Shown here: one piece after another, positions 17,724 to 26,894 of the stretch | Layout: every line of letters begins with the position of its first letter | Position numbering within the stretch: the stretch's first letter is position 1 | Assembly (NCBI RefSeq): GCF_001047375.1 | Contig: NZ_LFVU01000027.1 | Coordinates: forward strand, 310,001-374,000 | From: Clostridium cylindrosporum DSM 605 | GTDB lineage: Bacteria > Bacillota > Clostridia > Clostridiales > Caloramatoraceae | Direction: 5' to 3' | Length of the DNA: 64,000 nt | Notes under the pieces: generated by a model | Told to the model about the DNA's origin: nothing | Databases searched by the model: none | The model's input: the letters and a program-made list of their open reading frames with translations, nothing else | Translations under genes and position numbers: made by a program

Positions 17724-18494
17724 ATGTTTGGGACTGTAATTATTGATGCATATAAAAAAGATGAAGCAAATGAAATAGCATATGCTTTAGAAGACTTGTG
17801 TTCTCCAAATGATTATTATGGGTGGGCATCAGCAGGAGTATATTGTTTTTGGGATTATTATACAAAGGAAGTACTGTATATTGGGTTGGCTGTAGATTTA
17901 TGCGAGAGATTTAAACAACATAATGGTATTATAAAAGTAGATGACAATTCTTGTAAGTTGAAACAAATTGAAAAGTATTTTAGTAATAAAGAAAAGTTAG
18001 GCTATTCAATATTTGTACAATCAGTGTTATCACAACCAATTGTACACAGAAATGAAAGAAGTTATAGAAAGATATTAGGTGAAAATTTTTCAAGAGAGGA
18101 CTATGTTGGACAGTTGGGACAACAACATATAAAAGAAGTGGAAGGTATTCTGATAGAGTCATATAGAAAAGTAAATGGTAGTTATCCTAAATGGAATATT
18201 ATAGGAGGATCTTTAGATGGGCAGAGTGTAGCTACTATAGGAAATTATAGTATTATCAAGGCTTTTAACGATTTTGGATTAAATCCGATTGTTTCTAGGT
18301 GTACACTAAGAGAGTTATCACAAAATCCTACATATGAGAGATATGAAAATGATTTACATGCAGTTAGGATGATGGTTTTAAATACTGGAATAAGTTTCGA
18401 TAAAGCGTTTAAGTTTTATAGTAAAGCTGATATTTTAAATACATATGGTGAAATGATTAATGTTAATTATTTTGAGAAGAAGTTAGTATTGTAA
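17724..18494 (+). CDS. GIY-YIG domain protein
   Basis: 256 residues from ATG 17724, chosen because GGAGGGG lies just upstream. The GIY-YIG nuclease core is seen in GVYCFWDYYTKEVLYIGLAV and a basic ERFKQH, with a possible catalytic Glu in EGILIE. The C-terminal half contains repeats of helices without known domain. It sits as an extra gene between the late promoter and terS, so a homing or defence nuclease is possible; neither is shown. Confidence 0.7.
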   Translation: MFGTVIIDAYKKDEANEIAYALEDLCSPNDYYGWASAGVYCFWDYYTKEVLYIGLAVDLCERFKQHNGIIKVDDNSCKLKQIEKYFSNKEKLGYSIFVQSVLSQPIVHRNERSYRKILGENFSREDYVGQLGQQHIKEVEGILIESYRKVNGSYPKWNIIGGSLDGQSVATIGNYSIIKAFNDFGLNPIVSRCTLRELSQNPTYERYENDLHAVRMMVLNTGISFDKAFKFYSKADILNTYGEMINVNYFEKKLVL

Positions 18495-18594
18495 ATAAGT
18501 AATATTAATATTTAAAATAAGATTGAATTTATGTAGAAGGTTAAAAAGTAATTTAGAATATATTTTGTTTAATATTTTAAAGGAGCTATGTAAA

Positions 18595-19413
18595 ATGAAA
18601 AATAAAATTAAAAAATTGCTCGATAAAATAAATTTTAAGAAAATTACTATTATATTATCATTATTATTTTTTATAAGTTTATTAGTACAGAATTTTATAA
18701 ATTATTATGTAGGTGTTTTCATGAGTTTAACATTAATATTAATGTTAACTATAGATATTATTTTATTTACAATAAAAAGTGTATATAAGGATATTACTAA
18801 AATAGCTGTAGTTTTATTTATGTTTACTTACTTTATTTTTTTAGTTATATCATTTGGCAAGTTTATGATATGGATTGTTCCTAAATATTTTCCTAATGAG
18901 AAAGAGGTCATCTATAATTTGTTTTCTACATCATTTTCAGCACTCATCACAGCTATCATAGGATTCATAGCTGTTTATTTTGGTGCTGTATATGGAGGAA
19001 ATAAAGCAACAGAAAATATGGAAAGACAATTTCAAGTTGAAAAAGAAAACCAAGAAAAGATAGAAGAAAAAAATAAAAAGGTTTTAACAAACACTATAGC
19101 TAAGCTTATAAAAGAAGAAGTTCAACATAATGCAATTTTAATATATAATACTCATTTTTTTCAGTACTTAGATAAAGGTTATGGTACACAATATGGATAT
19201 AACTTTAATGAGGAGTTAAAATTTTACGATTATAATAAAATAAAGTATGAATTAATTAAATACTATGAATTAAACATTGTAGAAGAAGTTATAGATTTAT
19301 ATTCTTTATTCTATATATTAAGTAGGAATAAGGATATTAATCAGCTTACTGAAAAAGAATACATAAAAATGACTTCACTAGATGAGAAGCTTAAAAATTT
19401 TTTAAAGGAATAA
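18595..19413 (+). CDS. Membrane protein with cytosolic coiled coil, accessory phage gene
   Basis: 272 residues from ATG 18595 (AAGGAG nine bases before). After a basic N-terminus come about four hydrophobic segments within residues 15-140, then a Glu/Lys-rich coiled coil (about 145-175) and a soluble tail. No family recognised. It follows the GIY-YIG gene and precedes a terminator, so the two form an inserted cassette, possibly a moron acting on the host or on other phages. Confidence 0.6.
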   Translation: MKNKIKKLLDKINFKKITIILSLLFFISLLVQNFINYYVGVFMSLTLILMLTIDIILFTIKSVYKDITKIAVVLFMFTYFIFLVISFGKFMIWIVPKYFPNEKEVIYNLFSTSFSALITAIIGFIAVYFGAVYGGNKATENMERQFQVEKENQEKIEEKNKKVLTNTIAKLIKEEVQHNAILIYNTHFFQYLDKGYGTQYGYNFNEELKFYDYNKIKYELIKYYELNIVEEVIDLYSLFYILSRNKDINQLTEKEYIKMTSLDEKLKNFLKE

Positions 19414-19430
19414 CTTAATAATTTATCTTG

Positions 19431-19455
19431 GAACTCTATGTAAGAGTTCTTTTTC
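19431..19455 (+). terminator. Terminator between the accessory cassette and terS
   Basis: GAACTC/GAGTTC stem (19431-19436, 19444-19449) and seven-base loop followed by TTTTTCTTTTT. Confidence 0.65.
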
Positions 19456-19477
19456 TTTTTATAGAGGAGGTGGCATT

Positions 19478-19918
19478 GTGAAATTAACACCAAAACAGAA
19501 GGCATTTGCTGACTATTATATTGAGTTAGGCAATGCCACTGAAGCTGCTGTTAAAGCAGGATATAGTAAAAAAACAGCTACAGTAATAGGAGCTGAAAAC
19601 TTAATAAAACCTAATATAAAAAGTTACATAGACCAAAGAATGAGAGAGCTAGATGAAAAGGCTATAGCAAGGCAAGAGGAAGTCCTTAAGTATCTAACTA
19701 AGGTTATGAGAGGAGAAGAAACTGAGGAAGTAGTTGTTATAGAGAACATTGGAGACTCTATGAGTGAAGCTAGAATAGTAAAAAAGCAAGTAGGAGCCAA
19801 AGATAGAAATAAAGCTGCTGAGCTTTTAGGAAAAAGATATAGACTATTCGTAGATAAAGTTGAAGCAGATGTTAATCAAACAGTTATATTTGAAGGTGAA
19901 GATGAGCTTGAAGATTAA
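19478..19918 (+). CDS. terS: Phage terminase small subunit
   Basis: 146 residues, GTG start behind AGAGGAGGTG. The N-terminus KLTPKQKAFADYYIELGNATEAAVKAGYSK is the classic terminase_2 DNA-binding motif; the centre is helical and the end acidic. It recognises phage DNA for packaging with the large subunit, whose gene overlaps by 17 bases. Confidence 0.95.
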   Translation: MKLTPKQKAFADYYIELGNATEAAVKAGYSKKTATVIGAENLIKPNIKSYIDQRMRELDEKAIARQEEVLKYLTKVMRGEETEEVVVIENIGDSMSEARIVKKQVGAKDRNKAAELLGKRYRLFVDKVEADVNQTVIFEGEDELED

Positions 19919-21137
19919 TATATCTGAAAAGATAGGGAAAGGTTATAGGACCTTTTGGAACTATAAAGGTAGATATAGGGTAGTTAAAGGTGGGAGAGGG
20001 AGTAAGAAGTCTACTACCACAGCTCAATGGATAATTTACAACATGATGAAATATCCATTGGCAAACACTTTAGTTATTAGAAGAGTATTTAATACTCACA
20101 AAGATAGCACATATACCCAGCTAAAATGGGCTTGTAATAACTTATGTGTAAGCCATTTATGGCATTTTAGTAAGTCTCCTTTAGAAGCTACATATATACC
20201 TACAGGACAAAAGATATTATTTAGAGGTCTTGATGATCCTATGAGCATAACCTCTATAACTGTTGAAGTTGGACATCTTTGTTGGTGTTGGTTTGAAGAA
20301 GCTTTCCAAGTTATGAATGAAGATGACTTTAACAAGATAGATATGTCAATAAGAGGAGAGCTTCCACAGGGATATTTTAAGCAATTAACACTTACATTTA
20401 ATCCTTGGAGTGAAAAACATTGGCTTAAAATGAGGTTCTTTGATTGTAAAAGTAATAATGTATTAGCACTTACTACTAATTATATGTGTAATGAGTTTCT
20501 TGGAGAAGATGATATAGCTATATTTAATGAAATGAAAGTAAAGAATCCAAGAAGATTTAAGATAGAGGGCCTTGGGGAATGGGGAATAGCTGAGGGGCTT
20601 GTATTTAATAACTTTGAGTCTATGGATTTTGATGTATCTGATATAAGTAAAAGACCAGATACAGTATCAGTTTTTGGACTAGACTTTGGCTATACCAATG
20701 ATCCTACAGCTTTTATAGCAGCATTAGTTGATAAGAAAAATAGTGAAATCTATATTTTTGATGAGTTTTACCAAAAGGCTATGACTAATAAGGATATAGC
20801 TGATATGATCAAGTATAAAGGTTATGGTAAAGAAAGAATTAAAGCTGACTGTGCAGAACCTAAATCAATAGATGAAATAAGGCACTTTGGTATAAGAAGG
20901 ATTAAGGCTGCAAGAAAAGGTAAGGATAGTATCTTATTTGGAATTCAAAGGATACAAAACTATAAAATATATGTACATCCTAGGTGTGAAAATACATTAA
21001 TAGAGCTAAGTAACTATGTTTGGAGTACTAAGGAAGGACAAGTTAGTAATAAGCCTATTGATGAATACAATCACTTAATGGATGCATTAAGATATGCAAC
21101 TGAAGATATTGATAAGAAAGGACTTAGAACATTCTAG
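19902..21137 (+). CDS. terL: Phage terminase large subunit (PBSX type)
   Basis: 411 residues from ATG 19902 (an upstream in-frame start at 19860 would lie in terS). The packaging ATPase has Walker A VVKGGRGSKKST near 27-39 and a Walker B near LCWCWFEEA. The nuclease part has FGLDFGYTNDPTAFI and later acidic residues, ending in EYNHLMDALRYATE. It translocates DNA into the capsid. The GSKKS form of Walker A, with Lys in place of Gly, is normal in this family. Confidence 0.95.
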   Translation: MSLKINISEKIGKGYRTFWNYKGRYRVVKGGRGSKKSTTTAQWIIYNMMKYPLANTLVIRRVFNTHKDSTYTQLKWACNNLCVSHLWHFSKSPLEATYIPTGQKILFRGLDDPMSITSITVEVGHLCWCWFEEAFQVMNEDDFNKIDMSIRGELPQGYFKQLTLTFNPWSEKHWLKMRFFDCKSNNVLALTTNYMCNEFLGEDDIAIFNEMKVKNPRRFKIEGLGEWGIAEGLVFNNFESMDFDVSDISKRPDTVSVFGLDFGYTNDPTAFIAALVDKKNSEIYIFDEFYQKAMTNKDIADMIKYKGYGKERIKADCAEPKSIDEIRHFGIRRIKAARKGKDSILFGIQRIQNYKIYVHPRCENTLIELSNYVWSTKEGQVSNKPIDEYNHLMDALRYATEDIDKKGLRTF

Positions 21138-21169
21138 GTCTTATTTTTATGCCTAAAAGAGGTGATACA

Positions 21170-22633
21170 GTGGGGTTAAAAGATATATGGAATAAATTAA
21201 GGAGAGGGGTTAGGGCTGGTGTTATTGCAATGAAGGAAAATAAAATTAATAATGAATACCTTATAAGTACTATTAATGCTCATAGAAGCTCACAAAAGGT
21301 TGATCTTATGCTAAAAGGTGATAGATACTATAAAGTTGAAAATGACATAAAAAGCAGGAGGCTATTTAAAGTTGTAAATGGTAAAAGAGTTGAAGAAACA
21401 TACAAGGCAAATAATAGGATAGCACATGCAAAGTATAAGAATTTGGTAGATGAAAAGATTAACTATTTATTAGCAAGGGACTATTCCCTAAAATGTAATA
21501 ATACTGATTATATTAACAAGATCAAGAGCATATTAGGTAAACATTTTCACTATAACCTTAGTGAATTAGGTTATGAAGCCAGCAATAAAGGAATAGCATG
21601 GCTTCATTTTTATTTAGAGGATAACAAATTTAAGACTATAGTAATACCTAGTGAGCAATGCATCCCTATATGGGAAGATAAGACACATACAGAGTTAAAA
21701 GCTTTAATAAGGGTATATGACGAAGAAGTATGGGAATATAGCAAAGCCAAAATAATTATACACGTTGAATACTGGACACCTGAAGATGTTACATATTATA
21801 TCCTTGATAATAATTACCTTGTTTATGACTACAACAATAATAACTATGAGAATACAAAAGTATCACATTTTAATAAGGATAATGAGTGGTATGCTTGGGG
21901 AAAAGTACCCTTTATTCCTTTCAAAAACAATCACATTGAGATGCCAGATATAAAGTTTGTGAAGACCTTACTTGATAGCTATGATTTATCTAGAAGTGAA
22001 GCTGCAAACTATGTTGAAGAAGTTAAGAATCTTATATTTGTCTTAAAAGGATATGGTGGAGAAGATATAGATGATTTTATGAGAAAGCTTAATGAATATA
22101 GGGCTGTATTAGTAGATGATCCTCAAGAGGGTGGTGTAGATACATTAACTCCAACTATGGACATTACAGCACTTAAAGAACACTATGAACAACTTAAAAG
22201 AGATATTATTGAAGATGGACAAAGTGTTAATAAGGACTTAGATAAATTTGGATCAGCACCTTCAGGAGTAGCATTAAAGTTTATGTATAGTGGATTGGAC
22301 CTTAAATGTAATGCACTTGAAACACAGTTTAAAATGGGATTTGAAATGTTATTGTATTTTATAAATATTTATCTAAGTGAAATAGGCGAAGGTACATATG
22401 AGAACATTGATGTAGATATTATTTTTAATAGGGATATTGAGATAAATGAAAGTGAGACAATAGATAATTGTCAAAAGTCTAAAGGAGTTATTTCAGATAA
22501 AACTATTCTCGCTAATCACCCTTGGGTTAAAGACATAGAGTTAGAAAAGAAAGAGCTTGAAAGTCAAAAACAAGAGAGTCTACCATTTAAGGATAAGGTG
22601 CCATTAGCAGAAGTTGGTGAGGTTGATGAGTAA
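21170..22633 (+). CDS. Phage portal protein (SPP1 gp6-like)
   Basis: 487 residues from GTG 21170, chosen because AGAGGTG precedes it; an ATG at 21149 lacks a ribosome site. Family blocks: INYLLARDYSLKC, GIAWLHFYLEDN, WGKVPFIPFKNN, and a long helical region. Twelve copies form the ring through which DNA enters the head. It directly follows terL. Confidence 0.9.
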   Translation: MGLKDIWNKLRRGVRAGVIAMKENKINNEYLISTINAHRSSQKVDLMLKGDRYYKVENDIKSRRLFKVVNGKRVEETYKANNRIAHAKYKNLVDEKINYLLARDYSLKCNNTDYINKIKSILGKHFHYNLSELGYEASNKGIAWLHFYLEDNKFKTIVIPSEQCIPIWEDKTHTELKALIRVYDEEVWEYSKAKIIIHVEYWTPEDVTYYILDNNYLVYDYNNNNYENTKVSHFNKDNEWYAWGKVPFIPFKNNHIEMPDIKFVKTLLDSYDLSRSEAANYVEEVKNLIFVLKGYGGEDIDDFMRKLNEYRAVLVDDPQEGGVDTLTPTMDITALKEHYEQLKRDIIEDGQSVNKDLDKFGSAPSGVALKFMYSGLDLKCNALETQFKMGFEMLLYFINIYLSEIGEGTYENIDVDIIFNRDIEINESETIDNCQKSKGVISDKTILANHPWVKDIELEKKELESQKQESLPFKDKVPLAEVGEVDE

Positions 22634-23393
22634 AAATAGTAAGTACTGGGAAAGTAGAATTGCTAATAATACTTGGAGTATATACAACAGCTTAGAAGAA
22701 AAAAATAAAGCTATTCTTGAAATGTATCAGGAAGCGTACTATCACTTATCAGAGGAGTTATATAGGGTTGCTGAGAAAATAAATGGAGGAAAACCTAATC
22801 TTACAGATATGCATAAACATAATAGATTATCACTACTTAAGAAAAAGTTTGAGGACATTATAGAAGAATTAGTAGATAATGTAGAGAGCTTAACAAAGGA
22901 GGCTATGTTCAAAGCATTTTCTGATAACTACAAGAATATAATGAAATCACTTGATCTTGGAGATTTTGCAGAAGTAAATCAAGCTTTAATGGAAGAGTTA
23001 CTAGAAAAGCCTTGGCAAGGTAGTTTCTTTAGTAAAAGGCTTTGGAAAAACACATCTATACTGGCCAGTAACTTAAATGAGTTTTTAACTCAAGGACTTA
23101 TACAAGGTAAAACAATAGCTGAAATAAGTATAGGGTTAGGTAATTTAATGCAGCAAGGATTTAATGTTACCCATAGGCTAGTTAGAACAGAGGCAATGCA
23201 TTATTTAAATCAAAGTAGCCATAGAGCATATGAAGACGCAGGAATAGAAAAGGTGCAGGTATGGGCTGCTAAGGATGAAAGAACTTGCAAAGTGTGTGGT
23301 AAGAAACATGGAAAAATATATTTTGTAGATAAGTCTCCTATTCTACCTTTACATTCAAATTGCAGGTGTACATATATACCAATTGTAGACTAA
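22626..23393 (+). CDS. Phage minor head protein (SPP1 gp7 / Mu F-like)
   Basis: 255 residues from ATG 22626, overlapping the portal stop. The helical body leads to a C-terminal Mu F domain with LVRTEAMHYLNQ and a cysteine-histidine set: CKVCGKKHGK and LHSNCRCTY, which probably binds zinc. These proteins attach to the portal and are often injected. Confidence 0.88.
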   Translation: MSKNSKYWESRIANNTWSIYNSLEEKNKAILEMYQEAYYHLSEELYRVAEKINGGKPNLTDMHKHNRLSLLKKKFEDIIEELVDNVESLTKEAMFKAFSDNYKNIMKSLDLGDFAEVNQALMEELLEKPWQGSFFSKRLWKNTSILASNLNEFLTQGLIQGKTIAEISIGLGNLMQQGFNVTHRLVRTEAMHYLNQSSHRAYEDAGIEKVQVWAAKDERTCKVCGKKHGKIYFVDKSPILPLHSNCRCTYIPIVD

Positions 23394-23420
23394 GCACTTA
23401 CTTAGAAGTAGGTGCTTTTA
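23392..23420 (+). terminator. Terminator-like hairpin after the minor head gene
   Basis: AAGCACTTACTT (23392-23403) pairs with AAGTAGGTGCTT (23406-23417), followed by only four Ts. It lies inside the structural operon. Confidence 0.5.
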
Positions 23421-23521
23421 GTTTTGTCTTTTTTCTATAGGAGCAGACGTAAAAGAACAACTATAGTAACTATATTTGAGAAGAGAACTCGTAAAAATCG
23501 TAAATATAGGAGGATAGAAGC

Positions 23522-24130
23522 ATGAAATTTGAAGAACTATTAAAGGCTCAAGGTCTTTCAGATGAGCAGATTACAGGTGTTTTGAGAGATATGAAGTATA
23601 ACAAAATTTATACTACATCTCTAGAAAATGCAGATGAAAGATACCAAAAGCTGAAAGGACAAAAGGAAGACATACAAGGTCAATTAGATACAGCGAATTC
23701 AACTATTAAAGAACTTAAAAAGAATAATGCTGATAATGAAGCTTTACAAAAGACAATAAAAGATCATGAAGCTACTATTGAAACACTTAAAAAAGATAGC
23801 GAAGCTAAAATAAGAAATATAACTTTAGATAGTGCTATTAATAATTTACTTCTGAAAAACAATGCTAAACATTCAGATTTACTTTTAGGTAAGTTTGATA
23901 GAGATAAGTTAGTTATAAAAGAAGATGGTTCAATAGAAGGCTTAGAGGAGCAGTTTAAAGGTATGAAAGAAACATATAAGGATTTATTCCAGGTATCTTT
24001 AGGCGGTAAAAAGCCAGCTAATCCAGATACAAGTGGATTTAGTAATAACACATATGAAGCATTATTAAACAATGCTGATAATATGACAGCTGAGGAAGTG
24101 GCAGAACAATTTAGTAAATTAAATAAATAG
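23522..24130 (+). CDS. Phage scaffold protein (minor structural GP20 type)
   Basis: 202 residues, strongly coiled-coil (about 30-105: KLKGQKEDIQGQLDTANSTI and onward). The N-terminus FEELLKAQGLSDEQITGVL is typical of the GP20/scaffold family, and it lies just before the major capsid gene. Scaffolds guide capsid assembly and are then lost. Confidence 0.87.
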   Translation: MKFEELLKAQGLSDEQITGVLRDMKYNKIYTTSLENADERYQKLKGQKEDIQGQLDTANSTIKELKKNNADNEALQKTIKDHEATIETLKKDSEAKIRNITLDSAINNLLLKNNAKHSDLLLGKFDRDKLVIKEDGSIEGLEEQFKGMKETYKDLFQVSLGGKKPANPDTSGFSNNTYEALLNNADNMTAEEVAEQFSKLNK

Positions 24131-24147
24131 GAAAGAAGGTAATATAA

Positions 24148-25035
24148 GTGGCAGTGGATAATTTTAAACCAACATTATGGGAAGGAGCATTAATTGCAAA
24201 CTTTCATTCAGTATCAAAAGCAGATGCTCTTTCAACTAAACCAAGTGATATAAAGGGAAAAACGGTAACATTTAATAGAGTTGGAGCAGGGCAAGTAAAA
24301 GATTATACAGGAACTATATCATGGGACAGTATAGCTACAACACCAATAGAAATGACATTTGATAAGAAGAAGTACTTTGCTTTTTCACTTGATGATTGTG
24401 ATAAGGTACAACTTAAAGCAGATGTAATGGCAGTTACTACTGCAGAACATGCAGCAGTTTTAGCGGAGACCTATGATACAGATTTCTTTACAACATTAAT
24501 AGCAGGAGTTAAAGCGGGTAATTCAATAGGTTCAACCTCAAATAAAAAGCAACTGACACCAAGAAATGCGTATGATTACATTGTAGACCTTGGAACAGTG
24601 CTTGCGAATAACAAAGTTCCTTCAAAAGATAGGTTTGTAACTGTATCAGCTGATGTATTAGGACTCCTATCAAAGGACCCTAGATTTACATCTAATCCAA
24701 ATGTGCTCGAAAATGGTGTAGTAGAAGGTCAAAGAATAAATGGAATGCAAGTTGTTCAATCTCAGGAACTACCAGTAAATAAAATCGTTGCTCATCATAA
24801 GTCAGCTATAGGAGCTGCAAAGCAAATAGATGAGGTAGAAGCTATGAGATTACAATCAGCTTTTGCAGATGGGATAAGAGGACTTTGTATGTATGGGTCT
24901 AAGGTTCTAAGAGAAGAAGCTATAGCTGTTTTACACTATACTGTAGGGACTATTGATGATATTCCAGCAACTAAGGTTGAAATAACTAATACAACATCAA
25001 ACCCAGTAAACACTAAAGAAGTAACAGGAGTTTAA
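24148..25035 (+). CDS. Major capsid protein
   Basis: 295 residues, GTG start behind GAAAGAAGG. The pattern (NFKPTLWEGALIANF, VTFNRVGAGQVKDYTG, AETYDTDFFTTLIAG, RFVTVSADVLGLLSKDPRF) fits the phage capsid family with an HK97-like fold. It follows the scaffold gene. The Thr/Asn-rich end is probably exposed. Assignment rests on family resemblance and gene order. Confidence 0.88.
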   Translation: MAVDNFKPTLWEGALIANFHSVSKADALSTKPSDIKGKTVTFNRVGAGQVKDYTGTISWDSIATTPIEMTFDKKKYFAFSLDDCDKVQLKADVMAVTTAEHAAVLAETYDTDFFTTLIAGVKAGNSIGSTSNKKQLTPRNAYDYIVDLGTVLANNKVPSKDRFVTVSADVLGLLSKDPRFTSNPNVLENGVVEGQRINGMQVVQSQELPVNKIVAHHKSAIGAAKQIDEVEAMRLQSAFADGIRGLCMYGSKVLREEAIAVLHYTVGTIDDIPATKVEITNTTSNPVNTKEVTGV

Positions 25036-25097
25036 TTAATGTAAGTGCTATAGTATAATATTGGTAATTATTATTAAAGGAGTTGATAGATAAAATT

Positions 25098-25502
25098 ATG
25101 AGGCTACCCTCAAGAATAGCAATTACAATACTTTTAATAATAAGTATTGTAGGACTATTTTTACCGTGGTTTTTCTTTAGTAGAACGGAAGATTACAGTA
25201 ATGGATGGTCATGGATGAATATTTGTATGATAATTGGATATGTAGGATCATTAGTATCAAGTGCCATGATATTTATGAAAAAGGGTTCAGTAGACATAGA
25301 AATGTTAAACTTTCTATGTATGATTTTAATAATAATATCATGCATATATGAATTCCTCACATGGCATGTAGAAACAATTACAGGAAGTATGAATTTAAGA
25401 ATTAGTATTGAAAATACACATTATGGATTCTATGTAACCTTAATAAGTATAAGCCTTGCAGTAATAGTATACATATATAACTTAATGAGAAAAAGGATAT
25501 AA
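25098..25502 (+). CDS. Small four-helix membrane protein, accessory
   Basis: 134 residues from ATG 25098. Four hydrophobic segments lie near 6-27, 40-60, 70-88 and 112-130. No family recognised. AAAGGAG lies 15 bases before the ATG; a TTG at 25083 directly abuts it, so the start is uncertain. It interrupts the capsid-to-connector gene order and is likely a moron. Confidence 0.55.
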   Translation: MRLPSRIAITILLIISIVGLFLPWFFFSRTEDYSNGWSWMNICMIIGYVGSLVSSAMIFMKKGSVDIEMLNFLCMILIIISCIYEFLTWHVETITGSMNLRISIENTHYGFYVTLISISLAVIVYIYNLMRKRI

Positions 25503-25508
25503 AAAAGT

Positions 25509-25549
25509 ATGCCTAGCATTTTAGATAATTAAATTGCTAGGTATGTTTT
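25509..25549 (+). terminator. Terminator-like hairpin
   Basis: Ten-base-pair stem (25509-25518 with 25535-25544), 16-base loop, short T run. Confidence 0.45.
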
Positions 25550-25719
25550 AGTATGAGAATAGCCTAATATAGATATTGTTTCATTTAATAGCAGAACTTT
25601 TTATAATATGTTCTTAAAATTTATGAATTTATTTGGACATGTTTTGGAAAGGTGGTATGCTATATTCAAAGATTCATATCGTAGTAGTTTTATATTGTGA
25701 AAGGGGAAATATTCTAAAT

Positions 25720-25917
25720 ATGTTTATAACTATGATAGTACAAGGTGCAGGATATGGTAATTATGAAGTTTTGGGTCAGCAAGAATTTCATAGCGGAATA
25801 TCTGTTGTACCGAGAAAAGGCGACCATATAAAAGTTGGAAATATGTTTATGAGCAAAATTGTAGAATTTGTTCAATTGGATTATAAAGAACAAATAATAA
25901 GGGTGTTCGTAAAATAA
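25720..25917 (+). CDS. Small hypothetical protein
   Basis: 65 residues from ATG 25720 (AGGGGAAA upstream); an in-frame ATG at 25633 would add 29 residues with no ribosome site. Beta-rich pattern (GISVVPRKGDHIKVGNMFM, KEQIIRVFVK). No known domain. It lies in the accessory block after the capsid gene. Confidence 0.5.
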   Translation: MFITMIVQGAGYGNYEVLGQQEFHSGISVVPRKGDHIKVGNMFMSKIVEFVQLDYKEQIIRVFVK

Positions 25918-25927
25918 GGATGTTATA
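25910..25927. repeat. 18-bp direct repeat, copy 1
   Basis: TAAAATAAGGATGTTATA, identical to 26674-26691. The two copies flank a run of short hydrophobic reading frames. Confidence 0.8.
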
Positions 25928-26000
25928 ACATAACAGTTGTAGATTACGTATTAACAGAAACTCATAGGTAACTACTAACTACTATAAAGGGGGACTTAAT

Positions 26001-26261
26001 ATTAAAACTAACAGATTTAGCTTCATCTTATATACAATTTCTGGATTATTGATTTTCATCTCTATATTCATAGTTTTAGCTATGGAAATTACCTTCAGTT
26101 CATTTTGGAGTAAATTAATTATTAGTACAGCACTTACTTTAGTTATAGTAGGGAAAATAGTAACTATAATTAAAAAGAGTAAAAGTGATAGAAATATTTC
26201 AAAGGATGTTGGTATTATTATAGGACTTTTAATTGTATTGGTATCAAGACTTTTAAAATAA
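26001..26261 (+). CDS. Putative small membrane protein without AUG start
   Basis: 86 residues if read from ATT 26001, seven bases after AAAGGGGG: a basic KTNR then two hydrophobic segments (about 8-30 and 37-55), a lysine-rich loop and a third near 70-83. The first canonical start (TTG 26049) would cut the first membrane segment. Either AUU initiation or decay is possible. No family recognised. Confidence 0.4.
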   Translation: MKTNRFSFILYTISGLLIFISIFIVLAMEITFSSFWSKLIISTALTLVIVGKIVTIIKKSKSDRNISKDVGIIIGLLIVLVSRLLK

Positions 26262-26297
26262 AATCTATATAAGGCTGGTACTTTAAATGAAAGAGGT

Positions 26298-26572
26298 ATT
26301 GAAATAAAACAAAACAAGCAATTATTCTTTACAAGAATTCTTTATGGAATATTTATAATTGTAGCTATAATTTCACTTTTTATTGTTTATAAAGATATAG
26401 ACAGTTAAAGCTAATAATTTTATTTATTTTGTTTAGCTTTTTAAATTATATTTGTGACTATGTACTAAGACCGTCAAAAATAAATTTATTTGAAGAACTT
26501 TCTAGAGCGTTGGCTTTAGCTTTTGGCATCTCTTTTTTTGATGTTACATTTTTAAAAAAAGATAATAACTAA
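26298..26572 (+). other. Two further hydrophobic frames lacking usual starts
   Basis: 26298-26408 reads a peptide with one membrane segment (RILYGIFIIVAIISLFIVY) behind AAAGAGGT. 26405-26572 reads LIILFILFSFLNYICDY and a soluble tail. Neither has ATG, GTG or TTG in a good place. They may be remnants of one larger membrane protein. Confidence 0.35.
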
Positions 26573-26673
26573 GTACTACGCAATATGTTTATTTTACGAC
26601 TTAAAGATAAAGTGAATGCTTTGTAAAAATACCGTATTATTCAGGTTTGAATTTTAGGGTATTTTTTATGTCA

Positions 26674-26691
26674 TAAAATAAGGATGTTATA
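26674..26691. repeat. 18-bp direct repeat, copy 2
   Basis: Identical to 25910-25927, 764 bases away. Confidence 0.8.
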
Positions 26692-26802
26692 GCGGTACAT
26701 TTTTATATTTTGAAATACTAGGAATAGAAATGCTCCTTTTTTATTTCTCTTAGAATTGTGTAATAAAATTAAAGGTTATGAATGCTCATAGGCAAATAAA
26801 AA

Positions 26803-26880
26803 GTGATGTATTTATCACAAATACCTTGACTAGTTTGCATATAAGTGATATATTTATCACATAAGTTATAAATATATCAC
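26803..26880 (+). promoter_or_regulatory. Promoter with three 16-bp operators for the membrane/XRE pair
   Basis: GTGATGTATTTATCAC (26803-26818), GTGATATATTTATCAC (26845-26860) and the same motif inverted, GTTATAAATATATCAC (26865-26880). Promoter TTGACT (26826-26831), 17-base spacer, TATATT (26849-26854) puts the -10 inside operator 2. Steps of 42 and 20 bases keep the sites on one helix face. Confidence 0.75.
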
Positions 26881-26894
26881 AAGGAGGATTTACA

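Noticed and set aside
19860-19901. Earlier start for terL inside terS
   Set aside because: Translation from there has no ribosome site and adds terS-derived sequence; ATG 19902 gives the family N-terminus.
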